Below are positions 19,175 through 27,018 of a stretch of DNA of 28,722 bases, one piece after another; within the stretch, counting starts at the first letter, position 1; every line of letters starts with the position of its first letter. The position numbers and the translations under genes were made by a program. The stretch is taken from positions 1 through 28,722 of the IMG/VR virus record IMGVR_UViG_3300025759_000498; one strand, written 5' to 3'. Under the pieces are notes generated by a model. The model was not told the DNA's origin, did no database searches, and saw only the letters and a list, made by a program, of their open reading frames with translations. This DNA is from a virus.

Positions 19175-19771
19175 ATGAAAGTACAAGTTAAACAAAAGGG
19201 CAAAAAAAAGTCCTATAATGTTATAAGTAATTGGTCAGATGTAACATTAGAAAATTGGGCTAAATTAGTTACTATACAAGGATATAGTAAAATAAAAGAG
19301 GCAAAAGAAACGATACTTGCGTTATCTGATATACCAGAAAAAGTATTAAACAAATTAGAAGTATATCATATCGCAGCTATTTTGCAAGGACTTTCTTCTA
19401 TGCAAAAAAACGAAGAAACTTGCTTGAGAGAGATAATAGAAATAGAAGGAGTTGAGTACGGTTTCCACCCTGACCTTGAGCAAATGACTCTCGGAGAATT
19501 TGTTGATTTAGAAACCTACATACAAGACATACAAAATAGTATGCCTGAAATAATGGCTATATTGTTTAGACCCGTTGTAGAAAAAAAAGACAACTATTAT
19601 AATATAGAGGCTTACGACGGTAACATAAAGAAACGGGCTGAGATAATGAAAAAAATACCAGCTGAGAAAGTACAAGATTCTCTGGTTTTTTTTTACAATT
19701 TCGGGTCGATATTATTAACGATTTTGCTATCGTGTTTGACTCAGGACACAAAGGCAACGAACAAGCAATAG
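19175..19771 (+). CDS. Tail assembly chaperone, zero-frame product (gpG-like)
   Basis: This 198-aa protein opens the tail block. It starts with a basic strand (KVQVKQKGKKKSYNVISNWS), then DVTLENWAKLVTIQGYSKIK and a helical body (VLNKLEVYHIAAILQGLSSM, EQMTLGEFVDLETYIQDIQN, MPEIMAILFRPVVEKKDNYY). This is a familiar arrangement for chaperones of Bacteroidota phage tails. Near the end it reaches a run of nine T (19686-19694), where a -1 shift joins the open frame ending at 19953. Without the shift it terminates at a TAG (19769-19771). This is the pattern of lambda G and G-T proteins, which bind the tape measure and deliver tube subunits during tail assembly. Confidence 0.73.
   Translation: MKVQVKQKGKKKSYNVISNWSDVTLENWAKLVTIQGYSKIKEAKETILALSDIPEKVLNKLEVYHIAAILQGLSSMQKNEETCLREIIEIEGVEYGFHPDLEQMTLGEFVDLETYIQDIQNSMPEIMAILFRPVVEKKDNYYNIEAYDGNIKKRAEIMKKIPAEKVQDSLVFFYNFGSILLTILLSCLTQDTKATNKQ
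19687..19693 (+). other. Predicted -1 ribosomal frameshift site in the tail chaperone
   Basis: T TTT TTT lies in the correct phase (zero-frame codons GTT TTT TTT TAC) for tandem slippage by one base. The -1 frame is open from 19666 to the TAA at 19951-19953. Fusion would add 86 residues after residue 173, giving 259 aa. A weak 5-bp stem (CGATA 19707-19711 with TATCG 19728-19732) lies downstream. Confidence 0.65.
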
Positions 19772-19953
19772 GAGATGGAGACTTTGCTAAAAAGTGGAAT
19801 TGGTTTGGAGTAATGTATAGGTTAGCAAATGGTAATATAATTAATTTAAATGAAGTAACAAAAATAAATTTGCTAGAGGCTTTAACTTGGTTAAGCTACG
19901 AAACAGATTTACAAAGTCAAAATAACGTAAAACTAAATAATGTCAGTCAATAA
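19732..19953 (+). CDS. Tail chaperone extension (gpT-like), probably made by -1 frameshift
   Basis: The only standard start in this frame is GTG 19732 (73 aa), but the frame is open from 19666, so it is best read as the second half of a G-T fusion. The sequence contains FAKKWNWFGVMYRLANGNII, LNEVTKINLLEALTWLSYE, and a polar end. The K-K-W-x-W-x-x-x-M-Y-x-L-A-x-G-x-I...V-T-K...L-x-x-L-x-Y-E pattern matches the C-terminal part of tail chaperones in other Bacteroidota phages. This supports a single functional protein. It overlaps the next gene by 14 bases. Confidence 0.68.
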   Translation: MFDSGHKGNEQAIGDGDFAKKWNWFGVMYRLANGNIINLNEVTKINLLEALTWLSYETDLQSQNNVKLNNVSQ

Positions 19954-20488
19954 CAAAACATATAATAACGTAGTCAATTTTATGGCTAGGCTAGGAGAAT
20001 ATCACGAACAAATTTCTACGGTATCAGTAGGCGACATATACGACGTAGCAATTAGCAAAAATTTAAAAATGCCTTTGCTACATATAAACCCAGTAAACGT
20101 AACAACTGGAGATAGTGAGTTAGTATATAACTTTCAGTTATTTATTATGGACTTAGTAGATAACGATATGGGTACTGAAGTTAAACCTATTGCAGACTTG
20201 ACTAAGTTAATAAATAGAAATAATAATCAACAAGAAGTTTGGAATAACACTTTAAATATAGCTACTGATTTTATTGGTATGTTAAGACATAGTTCGAGAC
20301 AATCTTTAGCTGGAGTAAATGATATTAATTTTCCAGTTTATTTTACTCAAGATCAATTTAACTTAGATCCTTTTCAGGAACGGTTTGACGATCTAGCTAG
20401 TGGCTGGGTTTTTAATGTAGGGGTAAAAGTTATTAATGATTTTGATACTTGTCAAATACCAGTATCAACTAACGGAGCTGGTTACTAA
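19940..20488 (+). CDS. Tail structural or completion protein
   Basis: This is a 182-aa protein: KTYNNVVNFMARLGEYHEQI, STVSVGDIYDVAISKNLKMP, LLHINPVNVTTGDSELVYNF, and FIMDLVDNDMGTEVKP. It ends WVFNVGVKVINDFDTCQIP. The mix of one helix and several strands and its position right after the chaperone resemble tail completion or tail-terminator proteins of siphophages. The DSELVYNFQLFIMD and ASGWVFNVGVKV stretches are familiar from flavobacterial phages. Overlap with both neighbours (14 bases, and TAATG) indicates coupling. The exact position in the tail is inferred. Confidence 0.65.
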   Translation: MSVNNKTYNNVVNFMARLGEYHEQISTVSVGDIYDVAISKNLKMPLLHINPVNVTTGDSELVYNFQLFIMDLVDNDMGTEVKPIADLTKLINRNNNQQEVWNNTLNIATDFIGMLRHSSRQSLAGVNDINFPVYFTQDQFNLDPFQERFDDLASGWVFNVGVKVINDFDTCQIPVSTNGAGY

Positions 20489-20553
20489 TGAAATTTAAAA
20501 TAGGTAAATATAAAATAACAATAGGTTTTTTTAAAATAACAATACATTTATGA
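20488..20553 (+). CDS. Very short frame (21 aa) linking two tail genes
   Basis: ATG 20488 overlaps the previous stop (TAATG), and its TGA overlaps the next ATG (ATGA). The product, MKFKIGKYKITIGFFKITIH plus Leu, is amphipathic with alternating charged and hydrophobic residues. It may be a small peptide or only a relay keeping ribosomes on the message. Confidence 0.35.
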   Translation: MKFKIGKYKITIGFFKITIHL

Positions 20554-20936
20554 ACTACGACGATTTATTAGAAAAGTTAGAAGCTATTAGCGTAAAGTTT
20601 GAAACTTACAACGACTACCCAGAAAGCGCAAGTAATAACGCTTGTAAAGTTTTACGTTGGATAGACGAACACGGTAGGGACGAAGTAAAAGGAATGACGA
20701 AAACAGGGTTAACCAGAGCCAACCAGCTCTGCTCAAAAACTAAGATTTCGAGAGACACGATCTCAAGAATGGCTTCATTTAAAAGACACGAAAAAAACGC
20801 AGAGGTTAGCGCTGAAAATAAAAGCACCCCGTGGAAAGATAAAGGTTATGTAGCGTGGCTAGGTTGGGGAGGTACAAGTGGCGTTAACTGGGCAATCAAA
20901 AAATTAAAACAAATAGATAATAAAAAGAAAAAATAA
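20550..20936 (+). CDS. Phage domain protein of unknown function (SASNNA/GWGGTSG type)
   Basis: This is a 128-aa protein with YPESASNNACKVLRWIDEHG, KGMTKTGLTRANQLCSKTKI, SRDTISRMASFKRHEKNAEV, and STPWKDKGYVAWLGWGGTSG, followed by a helix and lysine-rich tail. I recognise this domain as one usually fused to protease, portal or other head proteins in many phages (N-N-A-x-x-V-L-x-W, G-x-x-R-A-x-Q-L, I-S-x-x-T-I-x-R-M-x-S-F, W-G-G-x-x-G). Here it stands alone in the tail block. Its biochemical function is not known to me. The helical, basic nature suggests contact with DNA or with another virion protein. Confidence 0.6.
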   Translation: MNYDDLLEKLEAISVKFETYNDYPESASNNACKVLRWIDEHGRDEVKGMTKTGLTRANQLCSKTKISRDTISRMASFKRHEKNAEVSAENKSTPWKDKGYVAWLGWGGTSGVNWAIKKLKQIDNKKKK

Positions 20937-20938
20937 TT

Positions 20939-21388
20939 ATGGCGGATTTAGTAACAACAATTTCAGAATCAGTAACACTTAACGGATCAGTTAGAGGTTC
21001 TACAAATACAGTAACTACCACTGGTATTGTAGATGTATTCGAAAGAATCTTAACTTGTACACACTCACAAACTACGACAGTAGCAGTATTTAATTCTACG
21101 CCTCACGGATCGGCTGGAGCTTTAGATGTAGAAAATTGTAAGTATTTTAGAATTACAAATCTTAGTACTGATCAAGATATAATGGTTGCTTTTGTAACCT
21201 CAGGTACTAACTATCAAGTAACAATTAGATCTGGAGGGTCTCACGTTTTATACCAAACAGAAGACGGTATACTAGGAGAAGCAGACTCTACTCCAGCGTT
21301 TAGTGGTTTAGCAGATGTAGTTACAGTACAAGTAAGACCTTCAGCTACAACTGATGTACAAGTAGAAATATTTGCTGGGCTTGTATAA
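20939..21388 (+). CDS. Beta-rich virion protein, function unknown
   Basis: This is a 149-aa all-beta protein with many Thr, Ser and Val: LVTTISESVTLNGSVRGSTN, VFERILTCTHSQTTTVAVFN, and KYFRITNLSTDQDIMVAFVT. It ends with DVQVEIFAGLV. The core K-Y-F-R-I-T-N-L-S-x-D-x-D-I resembles domains of phage tail or decoration proteins. There is no signal peptide. It begins 2 bases after the preceding stop and its TAA overlaps the next ATG, so it belongs to the tail operon. No specific role can be assigned. Confidence 0.6.
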   Translation: MADLVTTISESVTLNGSVRGSTNTVTTTGIVDVFERILTCTHSQTTTVAVFNSTPHGSAGALDVENCKYFRITNLSTDQDIMVAFVTSGTNYQVTIRSGGSHVLYQTEDGILGEADSTPAFSGLADVVTVQVRPSATTDVQVEIFAGLV

Positions 21389-21987
21389 TGGGCGCTTACG
21401 AGTATAAACATTTACAACGATACCTTAAAAGTTGGGGTCGAGATGTTGTACAAGAGGCAAAAGAACGACTTGTAGCAGCTGGTAAAGGTGGCGGAGATTT
21501 AGAAAACTCTATATCATCAAGAGTTATAGACGAAGGCGAAAGCTACGTTGTAGAATTTTCTATGGCTAATTATGGGACTTTTGTAGATAAAGGAGTTTCA
21601 GGAGTTGGCGGTAGCATAAAAACTGGTATACACAAAGGAAGTCATAGCGGTATAAGAAAATATGTAGACTACAACGGCAATAGTCAAATTAGCCCTTATA
21701 GATTTGGTAGCGGAACTGGAAAAAAAGGCGGTATGGAAAAAGGTATAAGGTCGTTTATAAGAAAAAAGAATATTAATAGAAGCTCAGTTACTGGTAGGTT
21801 TATACCAGCTAAAAGCATAGCAATAGCTATAATGAGAGTGTTATGGATAAAAGGTATAAAAGGCGTAAGTTTTTTTCAAGACTCTTTAATGTTAGGTTTA
21901 TCTGAATTTAAATTAGAAGTAGCACCAGAAATAAAAGAAGACGTAATAGACACGCTAGTAACTTTTCCAAATATAGAACGAGCATAA
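21388..21987 (+). CDS. HK97 gp10-like tail/neck protein
   Basis: This 199-aa basic protein begins with a helix (LQRYLKSWGRDVVQEAKERL), then LENSISSRVIDEGESYVVEF and MANYGTFVDKGVSGVGGSIK. Y-G-x-F-V-D-x-G-V-x-G is the hallmark of gp10-type and related tail completion proteins. The central part is Gly/Lys-rich (YRFGSGTGKKGGMEKGIRSF), and the C terminus is helical. It probably sits at the head-tail junction or end of the tail tube. It is joined to the preceding gene by TAATG. Confidence 0.65.
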   Translation: MGAYEYKHLQRYLKSWGRDVVQEAKERLVAAGKGGGDLENSISSRVIDEGESYVVEFSMANYGTFVDKGVSGVGGSIKTGIHKGSHSGIRKYVDYNGNSQISPYRFGSGTGKKGGMEKGIRSFIRKKNINRSSVTGRFIPAKSIAIAIMRVLWIKGIKGVSFFQDSLMLGLSEFKLEVAPEIKEDVIDTLVTFPNIERA

Positions 21988-21997
21988 AAAAAATAAA

Positions 21998-23413
21998 ATG
22001 GCTAACTCAGTAATAGAACAAAAACCAAGATTTTTTCTAACTCCAGTAGGTTCAGAAATTATCTTTGTTATATCAAACAACGACGCAGTAGCAAATCAAA
22101 CAAAAGTTAAATTTGTTGCAGAAGTACATATAAGCAAATTATCTCCAAACGTAAATAATACTGCAAGTTTAATAGGTACTTTTAAAACGACGCCTAATAA
22201 CGCAGGAGTAGGAATATTTGATTTTAGTAATATAATAGAAAACTATGTAAGCTCAGATAATTTAGCAGCAAATGATAGTTTGTATAAAGGCGTTACTATT
22301 AATGAAGATAATAGAGTACCTATACATTTAACAGATAAATATTCTAAAAACGAAAATGTATTTAGATTTATGCAGATTAAATTTAGCGTAGAATACTTGC
22401 AAAACAATGTAGTATCTTTAGCAACTGGTACTGAAGTAGTAAGCGATATGTACAAGATATTTAACGGCTATGTAAAAAACGATAACGTATTGACAACCAA
22501 CGGAATAGACTTTGGTTTTGATTTAGAAGACTTTAAAGTAGGGTCTACGTCTAAGAAATTTTTAACAAATTCTCCTACTCAACTTTACGCAAATATAGAC
22601 GATTACGGAACTTTTGCTTTTTTACAAAGCTCACAAACTTTAGCAAACAAAGTAAACGATTTACTTTTTACATATTACTCAAGTACGGGTTCGCTGCTAG
22701 GTACTGACGTTGTTACAAAAAATGTAGATAATGGTGCTTTTCCAGTATCTGGTTTCTTTTTTTTAACACAAAGCGATAGATTTTTATTATACGCTGGAGT
22801 TTACCCAGCTAATTTAAGAAACGATACAACAAGTACTTTTTCAAGTTTAGTATCGCTAGGTACAATACAAGGCGGTTACTATACAGTTGTAGCAAGAGAT
22901 TCTACTCCTACCAATATGACTCAAACATATACTATAAATTTAAATTGTCCTGACGAAAGGCAGTTTGAAAGCGTACGTTTATGCTGGTTAAATCAATGGG
23001 GTGCGTGGGACTATTACACTTTTACTTTAAAATCAACTAAAAGTATAACTACGCAAGGAACTACTTATAGTCAATTACACGGAACTTGGAACGAAAGTAA
23101 GTATAGAAGTTATAGTCATAGAGGCGGTAAAAAAACATTTAGAGTTAATGCAACGGAATCTCTAAAAATAAATACAGATTATATAAGCGAAAATGACAAC
23201 GTAATATTAGAAGAGCTTGTAAACAGTCCTGAAATATATATGCTTAAAGGATATAAAGATATTACAGAAACGACTTTATTAAAAAATGATTATGTAATAC
23301 CAGTTACGTTACAAACAAAAACACACACTAGAAAAACAGTAGCTAACGATAAATTAATACAATATACATTTGATATATTATTAACTAGAACTCTAAAAAC
23401 ACAATCTATATAA
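21998..23413 (+). CDS. Tail tip or distal tail structural protein
   Basis: This 471-aa soluble protein is mostly beta. Recognisable stretches are FLTPVGSEIIFVISNNDAVA, AEVHISKLSPNVNN, GIFDFSNIIENYVSSDN, and, near residue 325, ESVRLCWLNQWGAWDYYTFT. The end has VNATESLKINTDYISENDN, LEELVNSPEIYMLKG and QYTFDILLTRTLKTQ. The C-W-L-N-x-W-G-x-W-D-Y-Y-T-F block is common in tail-tip proteins of flavobacterial phages. It is coupled to the next large gene by TAATG. It may form the distal tail or a baseplate ring. The precise part is uncertain. Confidence 0.65.
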   Translation: MANSVIEQKPRFFLTPVGSEIIFVISNNDAVANQTKVKFVAEVHISKLSPNVNNTASLIGTFKTTPNNAGVGIFDFSNIIENYVSSDNLAANDSLYKGVTINEDNRVPIHLTDKYSKNENVFRFMQIKFSVEYLQNNVVSLATGTEVVSDMYKIFNGYVKNDNVLTTNGIDFGFDLEDFKVGSTSKKFLTNSPTQLYANIDDYGTFAFLQSSQTLANKVNDLLFTYYSSTGSLLGTDVVTKNVDNGAFPVSGFFFLTQSDRFLLYAGVYPANLRNDTTSTFSSLVSLGTIQGGYYTVVARDSTPTNMTQTYTINLNCPDERQFESVRLCWLNQWGAWDYYTFTLKSTKSITTQGTTYSQLHGTWNESKYRSYSHRGGKKTFRVNATESLKINTDYISENDNVILEELVNSPEIYMLKGYKDITETTLLKNDYVIPVTLQTKTHTRKTVANDKLIQYTFDILLTRTLKTQSI

Positions 23414-26145
23414 TGAGTTTACAACTAATATTATTTCCGCAATATTTTAATGGTTTTACTCCTTTAGCTACAACTGGTAACGAATTTTATACTGACGGTA
23501 CGCAGTTTACTACTTTTAATAATTCAGGATCAAACGCAAGTATAACAAGCATAGATAATTTTATAAATAACTCAACTATTAACGTAAATAGTTTTAGACG
23601 TTTTGGTTTTACCGCTGCTTTACCTACTGAGTCAGGCGGTGCGGTTACTTTAGCGACAGAATCAGGTTTTGCTCAAAGGTTGTCTAGTTTACAAATAGGT
23701 ACAAATTATACTTGTTTTATTGACGTTGCAGTAAATTTATCTGGTTTAGAATTTAGACATTACTCTAATAATGTTTTAGTAACTTCTGGTTTAATAGGTA
23801 CGGGTCTTACGGGTACATTAACTTTGCCTTTTATAGCGCAAAGCACTAACGATATTATTGTTATTAGTACAGACGGAGTATTGGTTGCTGGAATAAATAG
23901 CGTATCTGTACAACAAGACAATTACACACCGAGCGGAGCAATACAAAATCTAAGCTCTGGCGAAGTACTGCTAGACTTATACGAAGAAGAAGCAATACCT
24001 TTAACCCTTAGTGTTGACGATTTTAAAAACGTCGCAGAAAAAGTACAATCATATAGCAAGGCTTTTAATTTACCAGCTAGTAAGAGAAATAATAAAATTT
24101 TTGACAATATATTTGATATAACTAGATCTACTTCTGGTTTTAGTTTTAATCCGTATGTTAAAACAAAGTCTATACTAAAACAAGACGGTCTTGTAATCTT
24201 TGAAGGATATTTAAGATTAATAGACATAAACGATAAAGACGGAGAAATAAGTTATAATGTAAATTTATATTCTGAAGCAATAGCTTTAGCTGACTTACTA
24301 AAAGATAGAACTTTTAACGACATAGATTTAGCAGAATTAACTCATACTTATAATTATACTAATATAGAAAATAGTTGGAATAGCGGAACGGGTTTACAAT
24401 TAGCGACTACTTTATCTACTGAAAGTTTTGCCTACGATCCAACTTTAGGTACTGGTAACACAAATGTTTTAAAATACCCTTTTGTAAACTGGATAGGTAG
24501 TATAAACTTGTCAGACGGTACAAACGGAACTTCTGGTATGCCTGAGCTTACAAGACTTGAAGAAGTATTTAGACCTTTTATACAAATTAAATATTTAATT
24601 AATAGAATATTTGAAGCTACGCCTTTTTCTTATACAAGTGAATTTTTTAATACTATTGGTTTTGAAAGTTTATTTATGGATTTTAACTGGGGTTCTGATA
24701 ACAATCCAGCACCAGCTGGAGTAGACGATTTGTATTATGGAGCTTTTTCATTTGATCCAGTAAATCCTACTGCTTCGCCTCCAGCCGTTCCTATTGGAAC
24801 TTCTTATACTAATATACCAGTATTACCAGCGGCGGGTACTTGGACTATCTGGACGCCTCCTAACTATGATACTACAACTGGAGTATTGACCGCTACTGTT
24901 ACTGGAGAATCGTATAATGTAGATTATAACTTAGGTTTTTTAGTAACTAATTCAAGCGCTCAAACAGTTACTGTTGAGTGGTTGCTTAATACAACTGCTA
25001 TAAATCAACAGACGTATAACGCTCAAGGTTTGCTTAATAATAATTATACATATCAAGGAAATTTTGACGTATATATGACCGCTGGAGACACCTTAACAGT
25101 AAGAGCAAAATCTACTATTAGTTCAGGGGTTACTTGTTATTATGCAGAAATATATTGGGATTCTAGCGTTTCAATAGTAGCTAGTAACTCTATATTACAA
25201 ACATTAAGAGGAGAACTTAAACAGTGGGATTTTTTAAGCGGTATAATGACAATGTTTAATTTAATTGCAATACCAGATAAAAACAATCCTAACAATATAA
25301 TTATAGAGCCGTACAAAGATGTATTTGTAAAAAATACAAACAGTCAAAATATTAACGATTTATCTTTAGATTCTAGAAGTATACCTCAAGACTGGACGGA
25401 TAAAATTGATGTACAAGATATAAAACTAGCACCTTTAACAGATTTAAATAAAACGACAATATTTCAATTTGAAGAAGATGGAGACGATTTTGCTTTTAAT
25501 CATTATAAAAATGCTGCGGGTGGTTTTTTATACGGAAGTAAAGTTTATGACGCCTCAGCTTTGACAGTATTAGATGGAGAAGAAAAAATAGAAGCAAACC
25601 CTTTTGCCGCAACTATTGTGAAGCCGTTACATAATGATTTTGATTTAGTTATACCAGTAATATACGGCGGTAACGAAGAAGAAGGTTACGAAGCTATTGA
25701 TAATTTACCGAGAATATTATTTAATAATGGTCTTGTAACTATGCCTACTACAACTTATTATGTACCTGAGCAAAACGGGGTAGCTGAAGTTTCAGCGGAA
25801 AATCAATATTTACAATTTAGTCATTTTAGCGCACTACCTATCGTTACGAGCCAACCCCCAGCAACTACTGATACTCAAGATTTTCATTTTGGAGAATGTC
25901 AATTAGTTGGTTTAGGTAACCCAACTTCTATGAATTTATTTAATATGTATTGGTTACCGTATCTAAGCGAACTATACAATCCAGATACTAGAACTATGAC
26001 ATTAAAAATAAATCTCAATGCAGCCGATATAAATACATTTAACTTTAACGATAAAATATATATAAAGCAAAGGGTTTTTAGAGTTAACAAAATTGACTAT
26101 AAACCTTATGAATTATCTACTATTGAATTAATACTTATACCGTAA
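23413..26145 (+). CDS. Large tail hub / tip protein
   Basis: At 910 aa this is the largest protein. The N-terminal 190 residues are beta-rich and look like an inserted or appended binding domain. From residue about 193 (SGEVLLDLYEEEAIPLTLSV) to 310 is a conserved-looking core (YSKAFNLPASKRNNKIFDNI, FEGYLRLIDIN, VNLYSEAIALADLL). Residues about 455-590 are another beta insert (VTVEWLLNTTAINQQTYN, AGDTLTVRAKSTI). The core resumes at LRGELKQWDFLSGIMTMFNL, NIIIEPYKDVFV, DWTDKIDVQDIKLAPL, and ends FNFNDKIYIKQRVFRVNKID. I know this core as a tail hub-like protein of Bacteroidota phages, perhaps the equivalent of a tail-tip protein J. The inserts probably face outward and contact the host. Confidence 0.68.
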   Translation: MSLQLILFPQYFNGFTPLATTGNEFYTDGTQFTTFNNSGSNASITSIDNFINNSTINVNSFRRFGFTAALPTESGGAVTLATESGFAQRLSSLQIGTNYTCFIDVAVNLSGLEFRHYSNNVLVTSGLIGTGLTGTLTLPFIAQSTNDIIVISTDGVLVAGINSVSVQQDNYTPSGAIQNLSSGEVLLDLYEEEAIPLTLSVDDFKNVAEKVQSYSKAFNLPASKRNNKIFDNIFDITRSTSGFSFNPYVKTKSILKQDGLVIFEGYLRLIDINDKDGEISYNVNLYSEAIALADLLKDRTFNDIDLAELTHTYNYTNIENSWNSGTGLQLATTLSTESFAYDPTLGTGNTNVLKYPFVNWIGSINLSDGTNGTSGMPELTRLEEVFRPFIQIKYLINRIFEATPFSYTSEFFNTIGFESLFMDFNWGSDNNPAPAGVDDLYYGAFSFDPVNPTASPPAVPIGTSYTNIPVLPAAGTWTIWTPPNYDTTTGVLTATVTGESYNVDYNLGFLVTNSSAQTVTVEWLLNTTAINQQTYNAQGLLNNNYTYQGNFDVYMTAGDTLTVRAKSTISSGVTCYYAEIYWDSSVSIVASNSILQTLRGELKQWDFLSGIMTMFNLIAIPDKNNPNNIIIEPYKDVFVKNTNSQNINDLSLDSRSIPQDWTDKIDVQDIKLAPLTDLNKTTIFQFEEDGDDFAFNHYKNAAGGFLYGSKVYDASALTVLDGEEKIEANPFAATIVKPLHNDFDLVIPVIYGGNEEEGYEAIDNLPRILFNNGLVTMPTTTYYVPEQNGVAEVSAENQYLQFSHFSALPIVTSQPPATTDTQDFHFGECQLVGLGNPTSMNLFNMYWLPYLSELYNPDTRTMTLKINLNAADINTFNFNDKIYIKQRVFRVNKIDYKPYELSTIELILIP

Positions 26146-27008
26146 TGACAAAAAAAGTTATTCCTTCTGAAATACCATTTATAGACGCAAGTCCTGTAAA
26201 ACCAGCGCAAGTACAATCTAACGGTTTAGTAACTTTTACAGACGGTACAAATATGGTTTTACCAAATCAACAACAATGTGAAGCGTATGGTTACACTTAT
26301 AATAAAGACACTTCGACTTGTAGCGCTTTTAGACCTAAAACAAAAATTAATAAAAATTTTAGTCAAATAGGTAACAAGTCTTTAGGTACTAATAATGTTA
26401 TAGAAACTGGCGTAAGAAATACGCAAGTAATAGGACAAAATAATAAAGTTAAAAGTTTTAGTAGAAATAACGTAATTAGTGGGAATAAAAATGAAATAGA
26501 AAACAACATAACAAATGCTCTAGTAAACGGTACGTTAGCTCAGGCTACCGCAAATAATAGTTTTGTTTTAGGGGGTAACGCAGCTGGAGATAATCTAGCA
26601 GAAAGACAGTCAATACAATTAATTTACGGAACTCAAACTACGGCTGGGTCAACTGTCGATAGTTATTTAAATAATGTTACAGATAGTTTTTTTGTTATAC
26701 CTGACAATACTATTATGTATTTTCACGCCGACGTTGTAGCGGTTAGAGTAGGCGGTACAAATACTGGTAATACTGGAGATTTTGCTTCGTTTGTTGAGCG
26801 TGGCGTAGTTATAAATAAGTCAGGTACACTTAGTATATCAAGAGAGAGAGACGCTATAAAAAGTAGCGGAACGGTAACAGACTGGCGACCAGTTGCGAAT
26901 ATATCTGGTACAAATTTTAGAATGACTGTTAGAGGCGAAACAGACGTAACGATAGAGTGGTGCAGCAATATAACCTTTACACAAATTAAAACAAATGTTA
27001 GTTTATAA
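26145..27008 (+). CDS. Tail fibre / receptor-binding protein
   Basis: This is a 287-aa protein. The N terminus is a linker with a Cys pair (PNQQQCEAYGYTYNKDTSTC). Residues about 65-130 contain short repeats (TNNVIETGVRNTQVIGQNNK, SFSRNNVISGNKNEIENNIT) of the kind found in the head domain of YadA-like trimeric adhesins and phage fibres. The C-terminal half is a beta domain (DNTIMYFHADVVAVRVGGTN, SGTLSISRERD, RMTVRGETDVTIEWCSNIT), probably a trimeric receptor-binding knob. It directly precedes the tape measure and follows the hub (TAATG). A host-recognition role is inferred from fold and place. Confidence 0.65.
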   Translation: MTKKVIPSEIPFIDASPVKPAQVQSNGLVTFTDGTNMVLPNQQQCEAYGYTYNKDTSTCSAFRPKTKINKNFSQIGNKSLGTNNVIETGVRNTQVIGQNNKVKSFSRNNVISGNKNEIENNITNALVNGTLAQATANNSFVLGGNAAGDNLAERQSIQLIYGTQTTAGSTVDSYLNNVTDSFFVIPDNTIMYFHADVVAVRVGGTNTGNTGDFASFVERGVVINKSGTLSISRERDAIKSSGTVTDWRPVANISGTNFRMTVRGETDVTIEWCSNITFTQIKTNVSL

Positions 27009-27018
27009 ATAAAAAATT

